From Micromonospora rubida (GTDB lineage: Bacteria > Actinomycetota > Actinomycetes > Mycobacteriales > Micromonosporaceae): DNA of 64,000 nucleotides. Of the stretch, positions 34,377-43,589 are shown in pieces. Under the pieces are notes generated by a model. That model ran no database searches, was not told where the DNA came from, and saw only the letters and a program-made list of their open reading frames with translations. The stretch covers positions 1 to 64,000 of the forward strand of contig NZ_JAAALO010000002.1 of the NCBI RefSeq assembly GCF_009908295.1, read 5' to 3'. Within the stretch, counting starts at the first letter, position 1. The number at the start of each line of letters is the position of its first letter. Both the position numbers and the translations under genes were made by a program.

Positions 34377-35446
34377 GCGACCTCCTCCTGCCCGCGCCGA
34401 CCCGCGAGGTCCAACGCCACGTCCACGATCATGTCCTCCTGGCCACCGACCATCCGCCGCCGCCCCAGCTCCACCAGGATCGACCGCACGTCCACCCCGT
34501 ACTTCGCCGAGGCGCGCTCGGCGTGCCGCAGGAAGCTGGAGTACACCCCGGCGTAGCCGAGGGACAGCGTCTCCCGGTCCACCCGCACCGGCCGGTCCTG
34601 CATCGGCCGGACCAGGTCGTCGGCGGCGTCCATCAGCGCGAACACGTCGCAGCCGTGCTTCCAGCCGTGCAGCTCGGCGACCGCGACGAACACCTCCAAC
34701 GGGGCGTTGCCGGCCCCCGCGCCCATCCCCGCCAGCGACGCGTCCACCCGCACCGTGCGCCCGTGCGGGGCGTCCGGCCCGGCCGGGACGCCGCCGACGA
34801 CCCGGCCGTGCTCGACGGCGACCACGCTGTTGGCCACCCCGAGCGACAGGTTGTGATGGGCGTGGATACCGATCTGCGTCTGCGCCGACAGCACCTGCCG
34901 GTACGCGTCGACCCGCTGCGCCACGTCCGACATCAACAACCGGCCGCCCGAGTCGGTGACGTAGACGCAGTGCGCCCCGTACGACTCCATCAGCGCGGCC
35001 TGCGCGGCCAACCCGGCCGGGTCGGTCATGTGCGACATCATCAGGAAGCCGGACACGTCCATGCCGTTCTCGCGCGCCCAGGAGATGTGCTGGGCGGAGA
35101 TGTCCGCCTCGGTGCAGTGGGTGGCGATCCGGACGCTGGTCACCCCGAGCGCCTTCGCCGCCCTCAGGTCGGCGATGGTGCCGATCCCCGGCAGCAGCAG
35201 GGTGGTCAGCCGCGCGGTGGTCAGCACCTCGGCCGCGGCGGAGATCCAGTCGGCGTCGCTGGCCGCGCCGTGGCCGTAGTTGACGCTGGACCCGGCCAAC
35301 CCGTCGCCGTGCGCCACCTCGATCGCCGCCACCCCGGCCGCGTCCAGCGCCGCCGCGATGGCGCGCACCTGGTCGACGGTGTACCGGTGGGCGACGGCGT
35401 GCATCCCGTCGCGCAACGTCACGTCCTGCACGTACAGGTCGGTCAT
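34373..35446 (-). CDS. dmpG: 4-hydroxy-2-oxovalerate aldolase
   Basis: A 357-residue DRE-TIM metal-dependent aldolase that splits 4-hydroxy-2-oxovalerate to pyruvate and acetaldehyde. [14 protein letters not shown] is the DRE-TIM signature, and metal ligands His are in [11 protein letters not shown]. It works as a channelling complex with the acetaldehyde dehydrogenase encoded just upstream, with which it overlaps by ATGA. Start ATG 35446. Length matches DmpG/BphI. Confidence 0.95.
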   Translation of the reverse strand: MTDLYVQDVTLRDGMHAVAHRYTVDQVRAIAAALDAAGVAAIEVAHGDGLAGSSVNYGHGAASDADWISAAAEVLTTARLTTLLLPGIGTIADLRAAKALGVTSVRIATHCTEADISAQHISWARENGMDVSGFLMMSHMTDPAGLAAQAALMESYGAHCVYVTDSGGRLLMSDVAQRVDAYRQVLSAQTQIGIHAHHNLSLGVANSVVAVEHGRVVGGVPAGPDAPHGRTVRVDASLAGMGAGAGNAPLEVFVAVAELHGWKHGCDVFALMDAADDLVRPMQDRPVRVDRETLSLGYAGVYSSFLRHAERASAKYGVDVRSILVELGRRRMVGGQEDMIVDVALDLAGRRGQEEVA

Positions 35447-36414
35447 GCGGTCACCGCCTTCCGCAGTGCGACCAGCCGCTCGGCGGTGCGCAGCGCGGCC
35501 GAGGTCATGATGTCCAGGTTCCCGGCGTACGCGGGCAGGTGGTGCCCGGCCCCGGACACCTCCAGGAACACCGACACCTGCAAGCCGGTGAGGTGCCGCC
35601 CGAGGGCCGGCACGTACGCGTCGACCGGGTCGAACTGCACGTCCTGCTTGAGCCGGTACCCGGGGACGTACTCCTGCACGGTCGCCACCATCTCCGCCAC
35701 CGAACCGGCGATCGCGGCCCGGTCCGCGTCGGCGTCGGGGCACAGGCAGTAGACGGTGTCCCGCATCATCAGCGGCGGGTCGGCCGGATTCAGCACGATG
35801 ATCGCCTTACCGCGCCCCGCGCCGCCGACCACCTCGATCGCCCGCGCGGTCGTCTCGGTGAACTCGTCGATGTTCGCCCGCGTCCCCGGCCCCGCCGACT
35901 TCGAGGCGATCGAGGCGACGATCTCCCCGTACGCCACCGGCGTGACCCGGCCGACGGCGGCCACGACCGGCACGGTCGCCTGCCCACCGCACGTCACCAT
36001 GTTCACGTTGGGCTCGTGCAGGTGCTCGTCCAGGTTCACCGGCGGCACCACGTACGGGCCGATCGCCGCCGGGGTCAGGTCGATCACCGTCCGGCCGAGG
36101 GCGCGGAGCACCTCGTCGTGCCGCCGGTGCGCGCCGGCCGACGTCGCGTCGAAGACCAGTTCCACGTCCGCGAACTCGGGCAGCGCGACGAGCCCGTCGA
36201 CGCCCTCGGCCGTGGTGGCCACGCCGAGTCGGCGGGCCCGGGCCAGCCCGTCGGAGTCCGGGTCGATGCCGGCCATCGCCACCATCCGCAGGCTCCCCGG
36301 GGAGGGCGCGGAACGCGGGCGCGACTCGTCGGGGTCACCGCTGCGCCGCAGCACTTTGATCATCAGGTCGGTGCCGATGTTGCCCGACCCGAGCACCGCC
36401 ACGCCCGTACTCAT
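35443..36414 (-). CDS. dmpF: Acetaldehyde dehydrogenase (acetylating)
   Basis: A 323-residue NAD- and CoA-dependent enzyme that converts acetaldehyde to acetyl-CoA. The Rossmann loop is [14 protein letters not shown]; the catalytic Cys is in [13 protein letters not shown] (about residue 139). Length and motifs match DmpF/BphJ. It is coupled to the aldolase gene (ATGA) and to the hydratase gene by the same type of overlap, so toxic acetaldehyde is passed on directly. Confidence 0.95.
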   Translation of the reverse strand: MSTGVAVLGSGNIGTDLMIKVLRRSGDPDESRPRSAPSPGSLRMVAMAGIDPDSDGLARARRLGVATTAEGVDGLVALPEFADVELVFDATSAGAHRRHDEVLRALGRTVIDLTPAAIGPYVVPPVNLDEHLHEPNVNMVTCGGQATVPVVAAVGRVTPVAYGEIVASIASKSAGPGTRANIDEFTETTARAIEVVGGAGRGKAIIVLNPADPPLMMRDTVYCLCPDADADRAAIAGSVAEMVATVQEYVPGYRLKQDVQFDPVDAYVPALGRHLTGLQVSVFLEVSGAGHHLPAYAGNLDIMTSAALRTAERLVALRKAVTA

Positions 36415-37205
36415 GAGGGTTCCCTCCCGAAGCTGGTACGAACCGAGCCGAGCCCGGAGATCCGCGCCTCGTACGCCGCGCCGGGCGTCGCCGGCACCAC
36501 CGGGCCGAGCGACCCGGAGAGCACCAGGTCCCCCGCCCGCAGCGGGTCACCGGCGCGCACGAGCGTGCCGACGAGCCACTCCAGGGCGTTCAGCGGGTTG
36601 CCCATGCTGGCCGCCCCGGCACCGACCGAGACCGGCTCCCCGGCGTATTCGAGGACCATCCCGCACAGCCGCAGGTCCACGTCGGCCAGCCGGCGGGGCG
36701 TGGTGCCGAGCACGAACAGGCCGCTGGAGGCGTTGTCGGCGACGGTGTCCACGATGGAGATGTCCCAGCCGGCGATCCGGGAGTCGACGATCTCGATCGC
36801 CGGCAGCACGTGGTCGACCGCGCGGATCAGGTCGACGGCGGTGACCCGCTCGTCGGTCAGGTCCCGGCCGAGCACGAAGGCGATCTCCGCCTCCACCTTC
36901 GGCTGGAGCAGCCGGCCGAACGGCACCTCGACGCCGTCCCCGACGGCCATCGCGTCGGTCAGCAGCCCGAAGTCGGGATGGTGCACGCCGAGGCTCTCCT
37001 GGGCCGCCCGGGAGGTCAGCCCGATCTTCGCGCCCACCCGGCGCTCGCCCCGGCCCTGCCAGGCCCGCGTCTGGAGTTGCTGCACCCGGTACGCGGACTC
37101 GACGTCCCCCTCCGGCAGCAGCCGGCCCCGCAGTGGCGGGCAGGGCTTCCCGCTGCTGCGGGCCTCGGCCAGCTCACGGTTGGCCGCCTCGATGTCGACA
37201 CTCAT
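36411..37205 (-). CDS. dmpE: 2-hydroxypenta-2,4-dienoate / 2-oxopent-4-enoate hydratase
   Basis: A 264-residue hydratase-family enzyme that adds water to 2-oxopent-4-enoate to give 4-hydroxy-2-oxovalerate. [28 protein letters not shown] and the metal-binding [11 protein letters not shown] are typical of MhpD/DmpE. It is the paralogue of the decarboxylase at 33603-34376. Start ATG 37205. A 55-bp gap separates it from the dehydrogenase gene upstream, the only notable gap in the upper part of the operon. Confidence 0.88.
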   Translation of the reverse strand: MSVDIEAANRELAEARSSGKPCPPLRGRLLPEGDVESAYRVQQLQTRAWQGRGERRVGAKIGLTSRAAQESLGVHHPDFGLLTDAMAVGDGVEVPFGRLLQPKVEAEIAFVLGRDLTDERVTAVDLIRAVDHVLPAIEIVDSRIAGWDISIVDTVADNASSGLFVLGTTPRRLADVDLRLCGMVLEYAGEPVSVGAGAASMGNPLNALEWLVGTLVRAGDPLRAGDLVLSGSLGPVVPATPGAAYEARISGLGSVRTSFGREPS

Positions 37206-37260
37206 GCCCGCTCCTCGGTGCGTTCTCTCACGACGCCGTGCATTCTGCCCGCCGCGCCGG

Positions 37261-38763
37261 TCATGAGAGGTCCACGCAGACGTTGGTCAGTTCGGAGTAG
37301 AAGCCCAGGGAGTGCACGCCGCCCTCCCGGCCGATGCCGGACGCCTTCACCCCGCCGAACGGGGTGCGCAGGTCCCGCAGGAACCACGTGTTGACCCAGA
37401 CGATCCCGGCGTCCAGCCACGCCCCCGACCGGTGCGCCCGGCCCACGTCGCGGGTCCACACCGTCGCGGCGAGCCCGTACTCGGTGCCGTTGGCCAGCGC
37501 GTACGCCTCCTCCTCGACGTCGAACGGGGCGACGTGCACCACCGGGCCGAAGATCTCCTCCCGGTTGGTCCGGGCCTCCGGGCCGAGCCCGGTGAGCACG
37601 GTGGGCCGCACGTACGCGCCACCGTCGCGGGCGTCGCCGAACGTGGGCCAGCCGCCCCCGGCACGCACCTGCGCGCCCTCGGCGCGGGCCAGGTCGTGGT
37701 AGCCGAGCACCTTCCTGCGGTGCTGCTGCGAGATCAACGGCATGTTCACCGTCGCCTCGTCCGCCGGCCACCCGTACGCCAGACCGTCGGCCGCCTTCGC
37801 CAACCGCTCGACGAACTCGTCGAAGACCGGCCGCTGCACGTAGATCCGCTCCGTGCACAGGCACACCTGGCCGCCGTTGGTGAAACTCGACCGCACCGAG
37901 CCCGCGACCGCCGCGTCCAGGTCGGCGTCGGCGAAGACCAGGCCCGCGTTCTTCCCACCCAGCTCGAACGAGACCGCCTTCACCCCGTCCGCCGCCGCCC
38001 GCATGATCGCCCCGCCGGTCGACGACTCGCCGGTGAACGTGATCGCGTCCACCCCCGGATGCCGGGTCAGGAACTCCCCCGCCGAGTCCGGGCCGAACCC
38101 GTGCACCAGGTTGAACACCCCGTCCGGCACCCCGGCGGCGGCCATCACCTCGGCCAGCACCGTCGCCGACGCCGGCGTCTCCTCGCTCGGCTTCACCACC
38201 ACCGCGTTTCCGCAGGCCAGCGCCGGCGCGACCTTCCACGTCAACAACAGCAGCGGCAGGTTCCACGGCACCACCACCGCGACCACCCCCACCGGCTTGC
38301 GGACGGCGTAGTTCAACGCCCGCCCACCGGACGGGGTGACCGTGGTGAACGACTCCGTCGGCGCGGTCGCCACGATCTCCGCGAACGCCCGGAAGTTCGC
38401 CGCCCCGCGCGGGACGTCCAGGGTCCGGGCCTGCGAGACGGACTTGCCCGTGTCGGCCACCTCGGCGGTGACCAGGTCGTCGAAGCGGCGCTCCAACTCG
38501 TCGGCGACCCGGCGCAGCACCTCGGCGCGCTCCCGCTCACCCATCCGGCCCCACGGCCCGCGCAGCGCCGCCCGAGCGGCGGCCACCGCGTCGTCCACCG
38601 TCGAGCGGCCCGCCTCCACCACCTCGAACACCGGCTCCCCGGTCACCGGGCTGCGCTTGGTGAACCGCCGTCCGGCGTCGACGAACTCGCCGCCGACGAA
38701 GTGGCGCAGCAGCCCCGGCTCCCGGGTCGCCCGCCCGGCCATCAGGCCGGGATCCCAGCTCAC
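37261..38763 (-). CDS. nbaE: 2-aminomuconic semialdehyde dehydrogenase
   Basis: A 500-residue aldehyde dehydrogenase that oxidises 2-aminomuconate semialdehyde with NAD. Seen are VPWNLPLL, TFTGESSTGG, catalytic Glu in SFELGGKNAG, and catalytic Cys in NGGQVCLCTERI. Residues TFTGESSTGG point to the hydroxymuconate/aminomuconate semialdehyde branch. The GTG at 38763 gives a GTGA overlap with the monooxygenase stop, as elsewhere in this operon; an ATG two codons upstream (38769) is also possible. It follows the dioxygenase and decarboxylase steps in the pathway. Confidence 0.88.
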   Translation of the reverse strand: MSWDPGLMAGRATREPGLLRHFVGGEFVDAGRRFTKRSPVTGEPVFEVVEAGRSTVDDAVAAARAALRGPWGRMGERERAEVLRRVADELERRFDDLVTAEVADTGKSVSQARTLDVPRGAANFRAFAEIVATAPTESFTTVTPSGGRALNYAVRKPVGVVAVVVPWNLPLLLLTWKVAPALACGNAVVVKPSEETPASATVLAEVMAAAGVPDGVFNLVHGFGPDSAGEFLTRHPGVDAITFTGESSTGGAIMRAAADGVKAVSFELGGKNAGLVFADADLDAAVAGSVRSSFTNGGQVCLCTERIYVQRPVFDEFVERLAKAADGLAYGWPADEATVNMPLISQQHRRKVLGYHDLARAEGAQVRAGGGWPTFGDARDGGAYVRPTVLTGLGPEARTNREEIFGPVVHVAPFDVEEEAYALANGTEYGLAATVWTRDVGRAHRSGAWLDAGIVWVNTWFLRDLRTPFGGVKASGIGREGGVHSLGFYSELTNVCVDLS

Positions 38764-40103
38764 GCCCATCGCCGCCGCCCCCGGGCCAGTGCCGCGCCGA
38801 CCGCGCCGACCAGCAGCGTCGCCGCCGTGGCGGCCACCGCCCCGAGCACCACCTGCTGGCGGCGGACCCGCCGCCGCACCTGCGCGTACGGGGTGGTGGA
38901 GAAGGAGACCAGCTCGTACTGCGAGACGTACCGGCCGGGCAGGGCCCGCTCCAGCGCATGGTCCAGCTCGCGCCGGGCCTGGAACACCGGGGAGGCCACC
39001 TTGTCGCGCATCTCCACGAAGTTGGCCAGCGCCATCCGGGCGATCGCCTCCGCGTCGTCCTGCCGCCGCGCCTGGAACAGCGGCAGCGCCGCCGCCCAGT
39101 CGTCGTCGCACTCGTCGAGGCAGCGGTCGAGCACCACCACGTCCTCGAAGGCGCAGTTCGCGCCCTGGCCGTAGAACGGCACGATGGCGTGCGCGGCGTC
39201 GCCGATCAGGCCGACCCTCCCGTTCGCCTGCCACGGGGCGCAGCGGACCGTGCCGAGCACCCCGATCGGGTTGTGCTGGTAGTCGTCGACCAGGTTGGGC
39301 GCGAGCGGGACCAGGTCCGGGTAGTGGGTGGCGAAGTGCCGTTCGATCGCCGCCGGGCTGCTCAGCGAGGCGAAGCTCGCGGTGCCGTGGGTGGGCCAGA
39401 ACAGCGTGCAGGTGAAGGAGCGGTCCGGGTTGGGCAGGGCGATCATCATCGAGGTGCCGCGCGGCCAGATGTGCAGCGCCGCCGGGTCGAGGGCGAACTC
39501 GCCGCCGACCGCCGGGATGGTCAGCTCCTTGTAGCCGTAGTCGAGGAAGTCGAGGCTCTCGCTCAGCACCCCGTACGCGAGGAGCTGCCCGCGCACCGCG
39601 GAGCCGGCCCCGTCGGCGCCGAGGACGACCGGCGCGGCGGCCGTGACCTTGCCCTGCGACGTCTCGAAGGTCATCTCCCCCGTGGCCGGGTCGAGCCCGA
39701 CGAGCCGGTGGCCGAACGCGACCCGCACCCCGGGCAGCGCGGTGGCGGCGGTGAGCAGTGCGTTGTTCAGCGCGCCCCGGCTGATCGAGTTGATCGCCAG
39801 GTCCCCGGCGGCGCTGTACGACTGGAACTGCGGCTCGCCCGCGACCGGGTGGATCATCCGGCCGCGCATCGGCAGCGCGTCCGCCATGACCTGACCGTCC
39901 AGGCCGATCCGGCGCAGCGCGTCGAGCCCGCGCTCGGACAGCGCCAGGTTGATCGAGCGGCCCCGCTCGGCCCTCCCCGTGCGCGGGTCGGGTCGCCGCT
40001 CGTAGAGCGTCACCCGGTACCCGCGCCGGGCCAGGAAGCAGGCCAGCAGGCAGCCGGCGAGCCCGGCCCCGACGACGGCGATCTCGTCCCGTTCCGCGTT
40101 CAT
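38760..40103 (-). CDS. kmo: Kynurenine 3-monooxygenase with C-terminal membrane anchor
   Basis: A 447-residue flavin monooxygenase that hydroxylates kynurenine with NADPH and O2. The Rossmann motif is VVGAGLAGCLLACFLARRGY-like at the N-terminus, SINLALSERG is the kynurenine-monooxygenase signature and GDAAHAIVPFYGQG the second FAD motif. After the catalytic part, the last 40 residues contain a basic stretch (RRRVRRQQ) and a hydrophobic helix (LGAVAATAATLLVGAVGAAL), so a membrane-attached enzyme is predicted, as in mitochondrial KMO. Start ATG 40103, overlapping the upstream stop. Confidence 0.95.
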   Translation of the reverse strand: MNAERDEIAVVGAGLAGCLLACFLARRGYRVTLYERRPDPRTGRAERGRSINLALSERGLDALRRIGLDGQVMADALPMRGRMIHPVAGEPQFQSYSAAGDLAINSISRGALNNALLTAATALPGVRVAFGHRLVGLDPATGEMTFETSQGKVTAAAPVVLGADGAGSAVRGQLLAYGVLSESLDFLDYGYKELTIPAVGGEFALDPAALHIWPRGTSMMIALPNPDRSFTCTLFWPTHGTASFASLSSPAAIERHFATHYPDLVPLAPNLVDDYQHNPIGVLGTVRCAPWQANGRVGLIGDAAHAIVPFYGQGANCAFEDVVVLDRCLDECDDDWAAALPLFQARRQDDAEAIARMALANFVEMRDKVASPVFQARRELDHALERALPGRYVSQYELVSFSTTPYAQVRRRVRRQQVVLGAVAATAATLLVGAVGAALARGRRRWA

Positions 40104-41401
40104 GGTTGGCTCTCCACCGTCACGGCCAGCGCGTCGGCGACCCGCCAGCAGTCGTGGTACGTCGAGTACAGCGGCACCGGGGCGAACCGAACGACGTCCG
40201 GCTCCCGGGCGTCGGCGATCACGCCGTGCTCGTGCCGCAGCCGCTTGGTCAGCTCGCCCGCGCTGCCCCCGCCGATGCGCACGGAGAGCTGGCAGCCCCG
40301 GCGCTCCGGCTCGCGCGGGGTGACCACCCGCAGCGGCCGGCCGGCGGTGACCTCGTCGAGCAGCCGCTCCAGGTATCCGGTGAGCCGCACGCTGCGCTCC
40401 CGCAGCGCCGGCATGCCGACCGAGTCGAACAGCTCCAGTGAGGTCCGCACCGGCCCCATCGCGAAGATCGGCGGGTTGGAGACCTGCCACGCCTCCGCGG
40501 TGGCCGGCGGGCGGGACACCGGGGTCATCTCGAACCGGGTGGCCGCCTCGGTGCTCCACCAGCCCTCGAGGCGGATCAGGTCGGCCCGGCCGAGGTGGCG
40601 CTCGTGGACGAAGACGCCGGCCAGCGCGCCCGGCCCCGAGTTGAGGTACTTGTAGGAGCACCAGGCGGCGAAGTCGACGTCCCAGTCGTGCAGCGCCAGC
40701 GGCACGTTCCCGGCCGCGTGCGCCAGGTCCCAGCCGACCACCGCCCCGGCGGCCCGGCCGGCGGCGGTGATCGCGGGGATGTCCATCAGCTCGCCGGTGA
40801 GGTAGTTGACCCCGCCGAGCAGCACCAGCGCGACGGTGTCCCCCTCGGCGGCCAGGAAACCCAGCACGTCGGCGGTGCGTAGGGTGTCCTCGCCGTCGCG
40901 CGGGCGCAGCCGGACCACGGTGGCGTCGGGGTCGAGGCCGTGAAGGCGGGCCTGGCTGCGCACCGCGTAGCTGTCCGAGGGGAAGGCGCCGTCCTCGATG
41001 ACGATCCGGGTGCGCCTCCCCGCCGGCCGGTAGAAGCCGACCATCAGCAGGTGCAGGTTGACCGTGAGGGAGTTCATCACCACGGCCTCCGCGGGCCGGG
41101 CGCCGACCAGCCGCGCGACCGGCCCGGTCAACAGCTCGTGGTACGGCAGCCAGGGCCGGTCCGCCTCCAGGTGCCCCTCGACGCCGAGCCGGCCCCACGC
41201 GTCCAGGTCGGCGAGCAGCTCGGCGCGGGTGGCCCGGGGTTGCAGGCCGAGGGAGTTGCCGGCCAGGTACGCGGCCTGCGGGTAGCGCCCGCCGTCGGCC
41301 GGCGGCACGTGGAACAGGTGCCGGTGCCCGGGATCTGCCTGGTCGAGGCGGTGCGCCTCCTGCTCCGAGGGGCGCGTCGCGTCCCGCTCCGAGGTGTCCA
41401 T
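40100..41401 (-). CDS. kynU: Kynureninase
   Basis: A 433-residue fold-type I PLP enzyme that cleaves (3-hydroxy)kynurenine to (3-hydroxy)anthranilate and alanine. YLAGNSLGLQPRAT is the N-terminal signature, VVGWDLAHAAGNVPL holds the PLP-binding Asp, and the Schiff-base Lys is in WCSYKYLNSGPG. The ATG at 41401 has GAGGAG 6 nt upstream; an alternative GTG at 41419 overlaps the preceding stop (GTGA) but has a poor ribosome site. The downstream overlap with kmo couples the two steps. Confidence 0.95.
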   Translation of the reverse strand: MDTSERDATRPSEQEAHRLDQADPGHRHLFHVPPADGGRYPQAAYLAGNSLGLQPRATRAELLADLDAWGRLGVEGHLEADRPWLPYHELLTGPVARLVGARPAEAVVMNSLTVNLHLLMVGFYRPAGRRTRIVIEDGAFPSDSYAVRSQARLHGLDPDATVVRLRPRDGEDTLRTADVLGFLAAEGDTVALVLLGGVNYLTGELMDIPAITAAGRAAGAVVGWDLAHAAGNVPLALHDWDVDFAAWCSYKYLNSGPGALAGVFVHERHLGRADLIRLEGWWSTEAATRFEMTPVSRPPATAEAWQVSNPPIFAMGPVRTSLELFDSVGMPALRERSVRLTGYLERLLDEVTAGRPLRVVTPREPERRGCQLSVRIGGGSAGELTKRLRHEHGVIADAREPDVVRFAPVPLYSTYHDCWRVADALAVTVESQP

Positions 41402-41415
41402 GTCGTGCTCCTCGC

Positions 41416-42318
41416 TCACATTGCCGTCCGGGCCGACCACAGCTCAGGGAAGACCACCCGGGCCATGCTGCGCTGCAACCAGGCGAGGCCGGCCGAGCCG
41501 CCGCTGCCGACCTTGGCGCCCATGGTCCGCTGCACCGCCTTGACGTGGTTCCATCGCCAGTCGCCGAACTGCTCGGCCACCTCGGCCAGCGCCTCGCCGA
41601 GTAGCCGCAGGTGGTTGTCCGGGCCGTCGTCGGCGTACCCGGCCACCCAGGCGGCCTCCACGGCCGGGTGCGGCCGGTGCTCCTCGGCGACGTCCCGCCC
41701 CAGCACCTCGGCGGGCACGTCGAAGCCGCGCCGGGCCAGCAGGGCCACCACGTCGTCCCACAGGCTCGGGACGGCCAGCACGGCGCGCAGTTCGTCGTAC
41801 ACCTCGGGCTGCCGCCGGAACGGCCGGATCAGGGCCGGGTCGCGCAGGCCGAGCAGGAACTCCAGGTGCCGGTACATCGCCGACTGGAAGCCGGAGCCCT
41901 CGCCGAGCAGGTTGCGGAACCGGTTGAAGTCCGCCGGGGTCATCCAGCGCAGCCCCTTCCAGGCCGCGTTGAGCCCCTCCAGGTGCAGGGCCGCGCGGCG
42001 CAGCGGGGCCAGCGCGTCCCCGATCCGGTCGGCGCGCAGGCAGCGCTGCGCCTCGCGCAGCTCGTGGCAGGTCAGCCCGAAGTACAGCTCCATGATCTGG
42101 CTGACCACCAGGAAGGACATCTCGCCCGGGTCGTCGCTGAGGGGCTGCTGCAACCCGTGCAGGGTGCTGGCGTGCACGTACGCGTCGTAGGGCACCCGCT
42201 CGGCGAACTCCAGCGTGGGTTCGCCGCCGTTGCGGGCAGCCCGGGCCGCCCGCTGCTGCGGGGTCGCCGGACGGACCGCCGCGGCCAGCGCGGGGGCCCG
42301 CAGGTCCGTCTGCTCCAC
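41416..42318 (-). CDS. kynA: Tryptophan 2,3-dioxygenase
   Basis: A 300-residue haem dioxygenase that opens the tryptophan ring to N-formylkynurenine. Substrate-pocket segments are YDAYVHASTLHGLQQPLSDD and QIMELYFGLTCHELRE; the haem-ligand His lies in WRWNHVKAVQRTMGAK near the C-terminus, followed by the conserved GSGGSAGLAWL. It is the first gene of the 11-gene kynurenine operon. The start GTG 42318 is preceded by GGAGACGACAG. It is divergent from an Lrp-type regulator with a 146-bp shared intergenic region. Confidence 0.95.
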   Translation of the reverse strand: MEQTDLRAPALAAAVRPATPQQRAARAARNGGEPTLEFAERVPYDAYVHASTLHGLQQPLSDDPGEMSFLVVSQIMELYFGLTCHELREAQRCLRADRIGDALAPLRRAALHLEGLNAAWKGLRWMTPADFNRFRNLLGEGSGFQSAMYRHLEFLLGLRDPALIRPFRRQPEVYDELRAVLAVPSLWDDVVALLARRGFDVPAEVLGRDVAEEHRPHPAVEAAWVAGYADDGPDNHLRLLGEALAEVAEQFGDWRWNHVKAVQRTMGAKVGSGGSAGLAWLQRSMARVVFPELWSARTAM

Positions 42319-42380
42319 CTGTCGTCTCCATCCATCAGCCGGGTAGCGTCATGGTGCCCTGGTGGAAGGGCCGAATGGAA

Positions 42381-42396
42381 TGCCGAATCGACGGCA
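42381..42396. promoter_or_regulatory. Inverted repeat between kynA and lrp, operator candidate
   Basis: TGCCG and CGGCA around AATCGA. It lies 63 bp from the kynA start and 84 bp from the regulator start, in the shared control region. Lrp/AsnC proteins typically bind such loose palindromes. Weak call, resting on position and symmetry. Confidence 0.4.
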
Positions 42397-42464
42397 CCAC
42401 CGGCCTCGGGCCTGCGGTGGCAAAGGCGAATTCCCCTGCGGGGTTTCGGGAAGGAAGGTCAGGC

Positions 42465-42917
42465 GTGGACCACATGGACTGGGCGCTGCTGCGCGAGCTC
42501 CAAGCCGACGCCCGGTTGTCGTTCAGCGAGCTGTCCCGCCGGGTGCACCTGTCACCGCCGGCGGTGGCCGAACGGGTCCGCCGGCTGGAGGAGTCGGGGG
42601 TGATCACCGGCTACCGCGCCCACGTCGACCTGGCCCGGGCCGGCCGCTCCGTGGTCGCCCTGATCCGGATGTCCTGCTACGGGTCCCGGTGCATCCTGCA
42701 CGACCCGGAGGTGCCGCACTGGCCGGAGATCCTGGAGATCCACCGGATCACCGGCGACGCGTGCAGCATGCTCAAGGTCGCGACCGGGTCGATCGGCGAG
42801 TTCGAGCGGGTGATCGACCGGCTCGCCCCGTACGGCCAGCCGTCGAGCACCATGGTCCTGTCCACCCCCCTCGACTGGCACCCCGTCACCCCGCTGGACG
42901 GCGGGCCGCCCGCCTGA
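42465..42917 (+). CDS. Lrp/AsnC-family transcriptional regulator
   Basis: A 150-residue regulator. The winged helix (about residues 5-60) has LSFSELSRRVHLSPPAVAERVRRLEESG, the recognition helix of Lrp/AsnC proteins, followed by the RAM ligand-binding beta-alpha-beta domain (ALIRMSCYG, EILEIHRITGDACSMLKV). The start GTG 42465 is supported by GGAAGG. It is divergent from the kynurenine operon, so it most likely senses tryptophan or kynurenine and controls kynA expression; Lrp-family KynR does the same in proteobacteria. Confidence 0.92.
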   Translation: MDHMDWALLRELQADARLSFSELSRRVHLSPPAVAERVRRLEESGVITGYRAHVDLARAGRSVVALIRMSCYGSRCILHDPEVPHWPEILEIHRITGDACSMLKVATGSIGEFERVIDRLAPYGQPSSTMVLSTPLDWHPVTPLDGGPPA

Positions 42918-43054
42918 CGCCCCGCGCCGCCCCCCTGTCGACGCCCCCGGCCCGCCGCGCCACCGACGTGCGGGTTTGCCCCGACGCCAGGGGGAAATGC
43001 AGGGCGGACTACCCGGGGGAGGATTCCGGTGCCCGGCACCGGGAGGGGGGAATC

Positions 43055-43579
43055 ATGCGGGGGCTCACCGCGTCATATCGCGTCCTGTCGGCCGTGCTGA
43101 CCGTGTTCGGCCTGGTCGGGGCGTTCGTCCTGGCCACGGTCGCGCCGGCCCGGGCCGGGGAGAACACCTTCGTCGAGGTCACGCCGAACAGCGCGCAGGC
43201 CGGCACCCGGGTCAACATCCGGGCGAGCTGCGACAACGACAACAAACGGCAGGCGGACGTGCGGTCCGACGCGTTCGGGCGGGTCGTGCTCCGGCCCGAC
43301 AACGGCTTCCTGACCGGGGCGGTCACCATTCCGGAGAACAAGCGGTCCGGCGAGTACTCCGTCGAGCTGCACTGCGAGAACGGCGGCGACGCGACCACCA
43401 CGCTCACCGTGCTGAACATGGCCCAGCCGAGCAAGGGGCCCAACACCGGTGGCGGCGGCACGGCCGGCGACGACCGGGGCACCGGCCCGCTGCTGCTCGT
43501 GGGCGGCCTCGCCGCGGCGGCCGTGGCGGCCGGGTTCGGGGCGTTCGGCGCGCGTCGGCGTACCAGGACGCGAACCTGA
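43055..43579 (+). CDS. Exported surface protein with a C-terminal anchor
   Basis: Encodes 174 residues. A signal peptide ends at PARA-GEN (about residue 34); a beta-rich body follows with two Cys (60 and 107) that could form a disulphide. Residues 121-145 are Gly/Pro-rich and contain GPNTG (128-132), then a hydrophobic helix (145-165) and a basic tail (RRRTRTRT). The order resembles a sortase sorting signal, and the next gene is a sortase. GGGAGGGGGG before ATG 43055 is a strong ribosome site. Confidence 0.75.
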   Translation: MRGLTASYRVLSAVLTVFGLVGAFVLATVAPARAGENTFVEVTPNSAQAGTRVNIRASCDNDNKRQADVRSDAFGRVVLRPDNGFLTGAVTIPENKRSGEYSVELHCENGGDATTTLTVLNMAQPSKGPNTGGGGTAGDDRGTGPLLLVGGLAAAAVAAGFGAFGARRRTRTRT

Positions 43580-43589
43580 CGAGGTCGCC

